NCBI RefSeq assembly: GCF_001949145.1
Contig: NW_019091421.1
Location: forward strand, 669,453-733,452
Length of the DNA: 64,000 nt
Direction: 5' to 3'
Origin: Acanthaster planci
Taxonomy: Eukaryota; Echinodermata; Asteroidea; Valvatida; Acanthasteridae
Shown here piece by piece: positions 50,901-61,069 of this stretch. The position numbers were made by a program, and so were the translations under genes. Below the pieces are notes generated by a model. The model worked only from the letters and a program-made list of their open reading frames with translations, did no database searches and was not told the origin of the DNA. Position 1 is the first letter of the stretch, and each line of letters opens with the position of its first letter.

Positions 50901-53900
50901 TGTGCTGGGCAGGTAGCATCTACTTTTCTTCCTTGCTATCTTTTTTTCATTGACATTACAAGCATTATATCATCCTGAAGCCTGTTCCTGCATTGACTTT
51001 CCGGGGGCTTTACTTTGTCCTAGTTTCAGTCATTCTTTGTGGCAGTTGTTACTTGACAAAACCTATTAAAAAGTGTAAATTAGAAAACAAGCACCCAAGA
51101 AAACCAATACAAAGAAACATTCATCCTCAGATTAAATGAAGTTGCTAATGATACATTACCTCTATTTACCATTTTCCAAATGAAAAGTTCAGAAGTCGGC
51201 ATCTTTTCAAAACAATACCCAGCACCAGCAGTGTCTATAGGAACCCGCTTTCTGTTCTTTCACCAATAATACACTCTCACAGCTTACTAAATGTTTCTAG
51301 GTCTTGGTTGGTAGATATCTCCACATGATGAAAGCAACAGATTATAACCCCTAGAGAGGGTAACCTTAACACAGGGCATCATTTGCAGTTCAACCTCAGT
51401 CCTCCACAGTCCTCCACAACCACCCGGAGGATTCTGGAGGATTGAGGAAGGTATGGATTTCTCAGGTGCGCTGGATTAGTACCAATGGAGAGATTCACGT
51501 TGCGTGGGTGGATGGCTCCGAGTGCAGTGTGCTGCCACAGGATCTGTACAAATTGGAGGAGGTGAGGAGAATATTATGAGGTACTATCGCAAAATCGGAC
51601 TCTAAAGTACATGTACAAGCATCTACATTTAGGTGGTTGTAAATGCCCATGAAACTTCTATATTCACAAATACAGCGAAACGAGCAACTTTTTTCTGTAA
51701 TCGACAGATTTCCCCAGTGCTTCCTCTTAACACTGAGTGACATGGATTTACACTAAAACTTCAAGGTTAATAGAAACTGGCACAGGAACTGAAAAAAAAG
51801 CAGAAAAATTACTGCTTTAAATTTCTTCCCCCATTGACTGTGTGCACTTGAGTAGTGCCTCAGAAGATTGATTCTTTCTATGGATGCGATGTTGTGCAAA
51901 CTTGGTTCTGGTGTTTGTTTTCCATGTAAAAGGACAGCGACACCGATTGGTCAGATAATGATGCGGGAGATGACGACTGGAAGGATGAAGACCAGTTAGT
52001 AGACTCCTCGAATTCCACCTCAAGCAGCTGGGAGACGGCCAGTGATGCCTCCGATATTGCCGAAGAGACAAACGTCATCAGGTATCTGCATGTCATTTCG
52101 TAAAGACTGCTCCTCTGGAGTGGTATTAAAACCTCGATATCTGCTTGACTAAGACCTACAGGTGATGTTCATCAGACTGTTGACCTGGTCAGTCATTGTA
52201 CTGGTGGTGGGTTCGAGTCCAGTCAGTGGGAATGTAGTGAGACCAAAGCAAGAGACTTTACCCATACTTGCTTTACAAATGGTTGCTTACCATTGTACAT
52301 TGTATAAATTGTAGATCTAATGAAGGCAAGTGTGTTTTGTTGAGATAATGTAAAAAGTCCAAACATTTATGCAAATAAATACGACAGTAATTGCCTTACG
52401 GTTTGTTCCACAGTGAATCTTTACCAATTACAGAAGGCAAACAGTCAGTGTAAAGTTTTTGAGAAACCTGTTTTCAAATGAACTGTGTTCATGAGACAGA
52501 CGCAATTTGTTGCTATTCTATCTTATTCCCAGTCCACCCCCACATCAGCAAAACGCCAGCTCATCACCAAGAAGCCCGGACAGGGACGCTACCCCATCAG
52601 AGGCGGGAGATCTTGAGGGGCTCCCCGAGAACCTGGATGAGGCGACATTCGAGCAGACCTTCTCTGCGCTGAGCCTGGTGGAGGACAAGATGAGACGGAT
52701 CAACTCCTGTGCCAACTCCATCCTGGAGAAGCGGACAAATTCCTTGCAGCTCGACCCGGATGGTAATGCGGGGAGAGACAAGGAGGTGCCCGAAGGAGAC
52801 ATTAAGGAGGAGGTCACTGCTGTAAAAGCAAACAGTGTCGAAAGTGAGGCTACCAGTGAAAGCACAGGTACTGGTGAGCCATGCATTCCATCAGATACCC
52901 CAGCATCGTCTGAACCAGGCAAACTCGGCGACAGCTCAGGAAGAGAAATTGCAGAGGCGGCCGCTCCTGCCATGTCATCATCTGCAGAGAATACTGTGGA
53001 AGGAGAAATGGAAAACCGCTCTGAAGATGAAGTGGGTCAAGGGGAAGGAAACAGTGACAACCAAGAAACTTGCCAAAAGTTGCCAACAGAGGGGGCTGCT
53101 CCTACCGCCACTGGACAAGCTTGCGATAGTAAGTCCTGAATGGACTGATATTGTTACTGAATGACCTCACCCGTACCGATCAGATTCGGTTTTTTGTGTG
53201 TGTGCAGAAACATTGCTTTAAGAAAATCAACTTTACAAATTTAAATACTGTCGTGTGATGTGCCTATTTTCTTAAACTTACCCCAGGAAAATCAAATACA
53301 TCAATATTGCCGCTCTCCTGCATCACACACAGACATCTCATCACAAAATTAGTAACAAACCGTACATTTCTGACGATTTTACTTGCCAGATTTCTTTCTT
53401 ATGGAGGAGGTTCCGGAGACCCATCACTTCAACATGCCCAGTGTGGCTTTCTCGCCCGAGGATCCTAAACAGTTTTCGCTGACAATGAGGAGAGAGGTAA
53501 AGGCAGCATTCCTAGATAACATCAAGTCTTTTTGCAGTCCTCCCAGTGGACAGTTGACAGGGTTTTTTTTCTCTCTTCACAACTAGTTGCGGCTTACCGT
53601 AGCGAATAATTATTTTGAGCAGCTCGGATTTCTTGTAGATGTTCTCCAGAACCAAACTAAACGTCTGGCGCCTGCTTGTGGTATCACAGAAATTCCCTGG
53701 AAGCAGCTTGCAAGTCAAGTACAGTTTTATGGGTAATTTCAGAAATGAGGGGTCCATTGTCTCTTCGTGTCCCAGTCACATCTGACATATGATTTGGTAA
53801 GTTCAGAACACATGTTACGATGTTCTAACTTCCAAGGGTGATGTATTAATTACATCAAACAAATAGTAATACATGTAGTTTGAAATCAATTCCAGTGACA

Positions 53901-56328
53901 TTTCCATGTCCAATAACAAAGGTAAGATGTAACAGGGACAAAAAAAGTCACACTTTTAGACCCCTCGTTTCTGAAATGACCCTTATGGGAAAATGGATCT
54001 GAAAAGGAAGATGTCCATGGGTAATCAAGTTCAGGAACAGTGGGTTTAAATTTTATCTTGGAAGGCCATTTCCCACAAGGAAGTCTTTGGTCAGCTCGTA
54101 TTATTGTTATTATTATTTCTGGTAATGACACCAAGGATCCTCAAAAGTGCCTTAGGCACTGTTGCTCATAAGCCTGAAGAAACCTGTAGACAGAAGACAT
54201 TGAGAAGTAGCCACAGTTTTAAAGGTAGGAGGAAACCCCCAGAGGAATATTCTGAGTAAAACCCACAGAACCAGGTAGGGACTGAAAGCCCAATCCACAT
54301 GTGGACGGAGGCAGAATTCGAACCCGGACTGCAGAGGAGGAAGGCGAGGAAACAACCACTTTGCCATCCTGACTTTCCCAATATCTCTTTTTTTTTCTTT
54401 ACAAATCTGCTTTGGACCCACAATTTAAACAATTTTTAGTCATTTTCCTCTGTTGCCTTCCTTATTTTGCTGTAGATGCGTTTGCTGCAGACATCTCTTC
54501 CACAGGGTATCAGAGTCAAGGGCTTTGCCGACAGAATGGTAAGTGAAGGCTTTCACACCAGTTTGCCTTCTTCATCTCGGAACTGACCGATCAACATCCA
54601 TTCTTCCTTGAGAGCAAAATGAAAAGACGTTAAACGTGCTAAAGATGATTCTGGGATGATGAAATTTCCTCTTGGAGTTGCCATTCTGTTATTTTTTCCC
54701 CACACGTTTCCCAGGATCTGTTCTCTGTGCTGTTTGAGGGGCCCAGTAACACACCGTACGAGGACGGCCTGTTTTTCTTTGACGCCCACCTCCCCCCGGA
54801 CTACCCTAAATCCCCACCCGTCATGCACTACCACGCCTACTGCAGTGGTCGACTCAACCCGAACCTCTACAATGATGGCAAGGTTTGCGTCAGTCTTCTG
54901 GGCACCTGGACAGGCAAGGTGAGAATCATAGATTGTGCCTGGCTCATGATAGGAGGGTCGGGGGGTTCAAATTTGGTTGCTGGCTGTGTGACGTGTCCAT
55001 GAGCAAGCCACTTTACCCACATTTGCCCTTGACTTCACAGCAGCAGTGGACTGGCATCCCGTCCAGAGGGTAACTTATTCTCAGTTATTTCCCACCAAAC
55101 AAACTGGAGATAAACACTGAACAAACATACAATTCAGAACAAACTTTTCAAAAATGCTCCTCAGGCCATTTTTGACAGGTCATTTCTGTCCAATGACATT
55201 CAAGAGGTTGATAACACCATTGCCTGAATCCAACAGTATATCTTGATAGGTGATTTTCTGTGTATCATTCTGTTTTTGTGAAACGTACTGTGAACAATTT
55301 GACTAACAAGTGGCATTACATTATCCCTCTTAATAGGCAGACAAGAATGGCCAAGTTTTAAAGTTAAAACAACGGTAACACTTTCTTGTGGTCTTAACTT
55401 CAGCTACCTAGTTCTTACCTTGGTACTCGTAATACAAGTTGCCTTAGTCCTTTTTACCTCTGACCCCAAGGGAAGTGAGATGTGGACTAGCAAATCCAAC
55501 CTGCTGCAAGTGCTAGTCTCCATTCAAGGCTTGATCTTGGTCAGCGAGCCATACTACAATGAGGCAGGTTATGAGAAGCACCGTGGGACGCAGCCTGGAA
55601 AGGAGAACAGCAGACTGTACAATGAGACAGCTGTACTGAAGATGGTTCAGGTAATAATGTCCTTTATTTTTTCAGTCACTAACGTTTTTCCAGGTTCTTT
55701 TTTTTTTCATTGATGTATTGAAATGTTTTGATTTGTGGTTTTGCTTTCTCTTTGTAACAATAACTTATTGATTACACTGTATTTTTTGGTAATTTATTTT
55801 TGATTTATCTATCAGTTTGATGCAGTGAGGATATTTTTCATTTTCATTGCAGTCAATGACACTTATGCTGACCAATCCCCCTGATGTATTCCATGAAGAG
55901 ACAGTAGACTTTTGTCACAATCATGGCTTCAGGTATGTAAACCTTTTTAATGTGGGATTCTCCCTTGAAATTGTGCCTGACCTTTGGCTCATTTCAGTTA
56001 GTTGCGCATTGGAGTTGCAGGACAGAAGTCTAGGGTTAGAGTCCAGGTTTAGTCAGAGTTCTCCCTTTCCTTTTTAAGGACTGGTGAACAGTTTATGAAT
56101 AGATTGTTCATGTGATTCATGCACAGGTTGATCAAGCGGATTGAACACTGGCTTGCAATTAGTAGTGTGTCTCCAGAGAGTGGGGAACCAGGGAAAGGGC
56201 ACCAGGACATGCCTCGCACTCCTGCCTTCACCCTTCTACCACTCTCCAAAGGCTTCATACTCAGCATGAGGCAGGCCCTACGAGCTTACCGTGCAGCATT
56301 GGGTGTAGCTGGGATACCTGACAACTGA
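41929..56328 (+). CDS. UBE2O: UBE2O, hybrid E2/E3 ubiquitin-conjugating enzyme, complete gene, 19 exons, 1612 aa
   Basis: UBE2O transfers ubiquitin directly to substrates such as orphan ribosomal proteins, acting as E2 and E3 in one chain. Exons: 41929-42126, 44096-44263, 44917-45014, 45557-45617, 45896-46036, 46219-46346, 47642-48962, 49262-49364, 49789-49888, 50069-50912, 51466-51561, 51933-52081, 52533-53128, 53390-53496, 54476-54538, 54715-54918, 55471-55650, 55853-55932, 56127-56328. All phases join; the sum is 1613 codons with TGA. Order: N-terminal conserved blocks (residues 1-330, with [10 protein letters not shown] and [12 protein letters not shown]), expanded acidic and coiled-coil linker (330-670), middle blocks ([41 protein letters not shown]), linker, then the UBC fold (about 1350-1530) with Cys in [13 protein letters not shown], and a C-terminal LLPLSKGFI block. 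As in the family, no classical HPN triad is present; SGRLNPNLY stands in its place. Human UBE2O is 1292 residues; exons 7, 10 and 13 account for the excess. Confidence 0.96.
44353..44760. repeat. TTAACCCTA-type element with internal direct repeats
   Basis: The left end TTAACCCTACCTCCC is mirrored by GGGAGGAGGGTTAGGGTT. Inside, variants of CCTCAATCCTTCAAAATCC occur four times. It is in UBE2O intron 2. A related hairpin occurs at 51385-51450. Confidence 0.45.
47642..48962 (+). CDS. UBE2O: UBE2O exon 7: giant linker exon with predicted coiled coil and acidic run
   Basis: This single 1321 bp exon encodes about residues 265-705. It starts in family-conserved sequence (VRPLSYF.., equivalent to the vertebrate VKRLGCF block) and ends in the conserved [15 protein letters not shown]. 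Between lie roughly 330 residues not recognisable in the vertebrate protein: a Ser/Gly/Glu-rich stretch, a heptad-like segment of about 100 residues around 48290-48590 ([20 protein letters not shown] and following), then a Ser/Asp/Glu-rich acidic tract (48690-48790) and basic [12 protein letters not shown]. The acidic and basic pieces have counterparts in vertebrate linkers; the coiled-coil-like part appears extra at this position. Confidence 0.9.
50069..50912 (+). CDS. UBE2O: UBE2O exon 10: expanded linker with degenerate repeats
   Basis: The first 45 codons are the conserved [20 protein letters not shown] block. The remaining roughly 235 codons are a polar linker rich in Ser, Thr, Asn, Asp and Gln. 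It holds imperfect repeats built on T-Q-x-G ([32 protein letters not shown]), also visible in DNA as related stretches near 50230-50290 and 50375-50450. The exon joins in phase to exon 11 ([17 protein letters not shown]). In vertebrates the two conserved blocks are separated by only about 25 residues. Confidence 0.9.
51385..51450. repeat. Hairpin-forming repeat just before a UBE2O splice acceptor
   Basis: CCTCAGTCCTCCACAGTCC and CCTCCACAACCACCCGGAGG face the mirror GGATTCTGGAGGATTGAGG. It ends about 15 bp before the acceptor of exon 11 at 51466. The motif is related to the repeats at 44353-44760. Confidence 0.5.
52168..52330 (+). repeat. tRNA-like SINE in UBE2O intron 12
   Basis: A B-box-like GGGTTCGAGTCC lies at 52209-52220, followed by AGCAAGAGACTTTACCC, which also occurs as GAGCAAGCCACTTTACCC near 55001. 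The head is diverged. Confidence 0.45.
53731..53982. mobile_element. GGGTCATTTC-family MITE with TTAT duplication
   Basis: The arms are GGGTAATTTCAGAAATGAGG and the mirror CCCCTCGTTTCTGAAATGACCC. TTAT lies on both sides (53727-53730 and 53983-53986). 252 bp in UBE2O intron 14. Confidence 0.65.
54096..54375 (-). repeat. tRNA-derived SINE, antisense copy, in UBE2O intron 14
   Basis: On the minus strand the B box is GGGTTCGAATTC and the body has GTGGGTTTTACTC and GGGTTTCCTCCTACCTTTAA, as in the copy at 5210-5455. The ATT-rich run at 54096-54118 is its tail. Confidence 0.6.
54715..54918 (+). CDS. UBE2O: UBE2O exon 16: catalytic core of the UBC domain
   Basis: These 68 codons (about residues 1392-1459) hold the core of the E2 fold: [17 protein letters not shown], then [20 protein letters not shown]. 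The Cys of KVCV (about residue 1449) aligns with the active-site Cys of human UBE2O and forms the ubiquitin thioester. The flanking exon 17 carries [18 protein letters not shown] and [10 protein letters not shown], the usual C-terminal half of the fold. No key residue is missing, so the enzyme is expected to be active. Confidence 0.96.
54940..55085 (+). repeat. SINE fragment in UBE2O intron 16
   Basis: GGGGGTTCAAATTTGG resembles a B box; GAGCAAGCCACTTTACCC and ACTGGCATCCCGTCCAGAGG are typical SINE body phrases. There is no clear A box. Confidence 0.4.
55985..56075 (+). repeat. tRNA-like SINE head in UBE2O intron 18
   Basis: GGCTCATTTCAGTTAGTTGC (A-box-like) and GGGTTAGAGTCC (B box, 56033-56044) are about 35 bp apart, as in a tRNA. 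A tRNA cloverleaf is not preserved. Confidence 0.4.
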
Positions 56329-59300
56329 GAGGCTGACATATGCTACCTTGTGTCCCTAGAGTTATGTAATGCTGTAAGCTGTATTGGTTTGAACCATGCT
56401 TCTGCTAGGAATAGTTCCCTTCACATTTCACAGTGATGCCAGTAACACTGAAGAGGAAGGTTGGAGCTTGTCCTGGTGATCCAAAGGGCAAAGGTCAGAA
56501 GGGGAAAGATTTCAAATTCCTACAGCCACCGACATGTTGTCACCCAATCGCAGGGTACTTCAAGAGGAGAAACTTTTCAAACATCATTCAGAAGACGCAA
56601 GGTTTAAATGTAATCTCTCCTTTGGAGAAACATCGTATTGACTCACAGATTAATGCAGGCCAAGAAAACAAACAGTGGTCTTAAGCCCTAGAATCTTTCT
56701 GTTTATTTTTTGATTCCAAAAGTTGTGGTTTTGTGACGGATATTGCCATGTTGCAGCTTTGAAGTGGAGGGATCTTTATTAACAACTCATAACTTATGTA
56801 TTCCTGAGGATTCAACCCTCATTGCTAGCAAGCAAATCCAAGGTTACGTAGATTGCTTAGAAAAGGGGACTTCCATGAAAAAAAAGTAGACAAATCTTCA
56901 AATGGAGTGGTCACCAGGTATGTCATTAACTGCACTTCACCAAGGTAACTGTCAGGAAAACTTGTTAAGTAAGAACAGTACAAGTTCTCAATTTGATGTT
57001 TGGTCTAAGAGCAGAGACAGAGTGACTGCAGTGATACCTTCTAAGAAGAAACTTAGCCATTCACTTTTTCTTAACGATAAAAGCTAGATATTTGCTCACC
57101 ACAGTTTTTGTATAACTGCTTAAATATTCGCCATAATCAAACATTTAACATATGCTTTAATGTGTGTGTGCCCACGTGGACTTTTCTTGAAGTGCTGACG
57201 AGATGGAGAAGATTTTTTTTAAGTTTTCAATGCCAAATACAAAAATTGGTATCTTTTTTTCCCCATAAAAATGCATTATGTAAATCTTTCAAACAAATTA
57301 TTTATTTACTTATTTGCTGCCACTATCTCTTTTGTTTACAAGAAATTAAGGTACTTTATTGACAAAGTTTATATATATATAAACAAACACTGCAAGGCAC
57401 AGCTGTAATATTGTTGTAAATGTGTGGAAGTGTGGTGAATTCTGTAAATGTTTGTGGAGTTTGTATAGGATTTGTGCAGAAGATTTGTCTTGTGTAAATG
57501 TACAATCTTATCCACATTTCATGTGTATGGGGTTTGTGGTTAAGCCCGTTTCACAGACATGCCTGGATTTATCATTAACATTGTAACTTTTTTTTTTTTT
57601 GGAAAGAAAGGAATGAAACACAAATTGAAATATACTTTAACGGATGCATACGTGTACATGCAGAATTTGCCGCACTCGTAATTTGTGGTCACAGAATACA
57701 TCAACTTTGTAAAGAACTGGAGTTGTCGATTACACCCCCCATTGTTTTTCATTGCTCTGATATGCACTATTGTCCCAGTGGAAATTCCATTATAAATTCC
57801 TTGGGATTGACGGACATATTAATGAATGTAATTTATCTGGCCGAATTCTAACACCAAGTACTTTAGTGATTACTGTTTAAGGTATTACCATGACAACCCA
57901 TGCACTGATAATTTGCCAAAGTGAACCATGAGACTGCAGATTGTCGTGGTGGTGTGTGTGATGTTGATCGCAGCCACATTAACTGTATTAACAAGGTCAT
58001 TTGTGAGAATTGTAGCCACGTGCTCTTGCTGAAAAATTCGGTCCCGATTATTAATTTTTTTTCGAAACATCGTACGAAAATGTTCTCAGTTTTTAATAAG
58101 CCTCTTTAAATGAACCATTTAATGCTGCGTGGAAGTTTGCGCCGCGGTAACTTACAGCACTCGCTGGATCAAAAAAAAGACATATTGTAGAAATGTATAG
58201 AAATGTCAGTACCATTTACGACTTGGTGCTTTGGACGGTTTGGCAGTTGGTCAGTTATTGTACCTTGGGTGGTCGGTAGTGTCTGTCACTTGTTCCACTG
58301 ATACATCATATTTTGCTTGTTGATTGGCCGATTTTTTATTTATTATTTATTAGTTTTTTTTATGGGATTCCTTTCTGGCTGAATATAGCTACATATATTC
58401 CCCCTGGTTTTAAAACAAATCCAATGTAAGCTTCAAACTCCTCTGAAAGAGCCTAGCTTCAATTAAAACGACTTGGCAGACGTTTTCCGAGAGCTAATGT
58501 CACTTGTATCTGTGTGGTTTCCATGTTGTGTTTAATAAATAGCGTTGTCCCTCAGTCCCCCTCTAGGGTTGTATTAAATGAGTAGTTAAGTCGGGTACCC
58601 AATGGAATGAAACGGATAGCAGCTAAGTTACAAGAGGTTAGACTTCACTGAAACCCTGTACATGTACTGCTTCAGGCTAAAGTTCCGGTCGGAGGGAAAA
58701 GAGAGAGGCCATGTTGGAGCGTTCATCCAATTACCAACGGCAACATACGCTTTGCATTCCGTGTTTATTATTCCGAATTTAGCTTTGGGCTGGCTTGATT
58801 TGACTCGAAATCGGTCAGTCACAGCATGTACATTATGGATATCATTATAGTCCCGATGTTTAGGCCTTTTATGGTGTTATCCAGTGCTATGTGCTAAAAA
58901 AATGGAATTTAAATTGCCAGAAAAAATGTTTTAGCTGGAAATGTCCCCCCCTACATACATGATGTAGACGTTATTGTTTGTCTTCAGTTTTGAGCCAAAG
59001 TTTCGATCCAAAATAAACTTCGTTTAGTCTTCCAAGGTCAGTTTACCTTATATAACGACCGATACATAACATGGTATTGGATTTCAAATTTGCGTTTGTT
59101 GACGATGTTCTCTTGGGAGCCCAAGAGCTCACCAATATTGAGACTTCGTGTCCTCGGTTAAGTAACACACATGTTTGTGGTTTTCTACTATGTTGTGCCA
59201 TTTGCGAATGGGTTGGTTTACTCGCTTGTTGCGTAGTGGAACAAGCCTCTTCATAGACTGTGGTGTATTTGTTTTCTTGCTTGCTTAAGCCTTGTGCTAA

Positions 59301-60958
59301 AACGGCTGTATAGGAGTTTGAACTTCTCGATTCCACTTGCTCCAGAAGAAGCTTCTGCAATTGCTGGGATGTCAACATTGGGCCAGGTTAGTACTCCGCT
59401 ATATGTTGCGACCACCTTGCCAACGGAAGTCAAAGACGCTGAGGTGATAGGGCGTTTCTAAAATTAATTACATGTGATGTATCAATGCTAAGTTTACACA
59501 AGATCGGAAAGCTTCATTACTTAGGCCATGAATTACGCATGAGAAGTTTTGTTTTTCAACATTATTTTGACCGAGCTAGAAAGAGACTGATGTGTGTTTT
59601 CCTTTCTGGTTTCGCGTCAAGACTTACTGACTGTGTCTTTTTGTTTGGTTTTCCCATCTTCTCTGGAAAGTCATAATATTTGTCACTTCGATGAGTGCTG
59701 TCTTTTAAAAAATCAATTTGACCCTTCAAAACACTTCAATGAGGTGGAAGAAAGCGGGAGGATGAATGAAGGATCCTTTTGTGTTTGTCGTCCCGCGGAC
59801 CTTTTGGCGCACTTTGCCTGCGTCTTAGGTGAGATTTTGATGAATCACAATAATTTGACCTACTTGACATAGACACGCGTGGCATGGGTGCAGACTCACG
59901 ACATCATGCATTAATTATGATAATGACTTAACCATCAGGAACAGTCGAAATCACGGGTCGACAGTCTGCTTACAACCTACTCGACTGACGGAAGTGATTC
60001 CCCTGGCGCTAGATCAGGTAGGCATGGGTGCACGCTCTGCATCGCTTCAACACACAATTTTGCTGATATTTGTCTGTTGTGTCTTGTTTTGTTTTGCTGA
60101 GGGCAAAGTTCTGATAAGATGTGTTGTATTTTAATGCGCGCATAATTATACAGCAAGACGCAGGTTTTTTTCAAAATGGCGCACGTGTGACCGAATAGAC
60201 ATATTCGCGCTGAAAAAGCAGATTTCATTAATTTTGAGACTATAGCAGTAATTTATGCATGGTATTTTTTTGGAAACTGCTAATTCTCTGACTGTTCGGT
60301 TTTTGTGGGGTAATAATTTTGTGAATTATGCATGGTATTGCGTGTATGTCTTTTCACTTTATAAATATGGACAAAAAAAGCGAAAAGATAATAAAAACCA
60401 GAACTCCAATCTTCAAAATAACATGAAATTTATAGTCAAACCATGAGATCCTAGTTGTTATTCACAGGATATATCGAAACCTTGACCTTTCAAAACAAAA
60501 GATCTTTTTTCTATAGCACATCTGATGCTAATTTCTTTCCCTGGCTTTAAAGGTTTTCAGGAAAAAATATTGTACAAAATCTAAAATATTTTTTTTTTCA
60601 CAACAGTATGAATAATATTTTGAAACCGTCGCTCGAGCACAAAGTCCCGTATAGTTCTTTTGGTCATTCCATCAACGTTTACTAGATGCTTCCATGTGAC
60701 AATGTTCACTACTTCAGAGCGACATGGCCTCAGTTAATAATTTTGTCATACATTTAGCACAAAATAATGCCGATGGTCAAAGATGTCACTTCGGGCCGGG
60801 GATCGTAATACAGAGACTACATGTCAGATAAAGCCTCAAAGGTTCCACATTTTTGTAGTAAATCTATGCCCTGAGTAAACGCTTTCGTGGATTTTAACTT
60901 TATATTTTAATACCATAAAAATGCACACTTTACATGCGTTGGCAGATCTGAAAGGGAA
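56329..60958. other. UBE2O 3' UTR and intergenic spacer
   Basis: No supported gene. The AT-rich part up to about 58540 is probably UBE2O 3' UTR. A TATATATATA run lies near 57370. Open frames at 56433-56684 (plus) and 59043-59378 (minus) have no recognisable protein character. A plus-strand segment ending in GGCCAG-GTTAGT near 59387 looks like an exon end, but nothing joins to it. Confidence 0.45.
58534..58539 (+). terminator. Candidate polyadenylation signal AATAAA for UBE2O
   Basis: AATAAA lies in TTTAATAAATAG about 2.2 kb after the UBE2O stop, in AT-rich sequence without a convincing gene. I noticed no other canonical hexamer between 56329 and here. If used, the 3' UTR is about 2.2 kb. Confidence 0.3.
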
Positions 60959-61069
60959 CTCGGAAGCAAACGGGACCATTCATTCCCCATAAAAGACACA
61001 TTGAGCATAATGTGGNCTCGGAAGCAAACGGGACCATTCATTCCCCATAAAAGACACATTGAGCATAAT
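60959..61069 (+). repeat. Exact 53 bp duplication around a single N
   Basis: The segment starting CTCGGAAGCAAACGGGACC and ending GAGCATAAT is present at 60959-61011 and again at 61017-61069. TGTGG and one N lie between. This looks like two contig ends that were joined without merging their overlap. Confidence 0.85.

Noticed and set aside
56433-56684. 83-codon open frame after the UBE2O stop
   Set aside because: It lies in the probable 3' UTR, has no family likeness and no phase link to exon 19.
59043-59378. 111-codon minus-strand open frame
   Set aside because: It is low in complexity with no recognisable domain or splice partners, and a different open frame overlaps it on the other strand.
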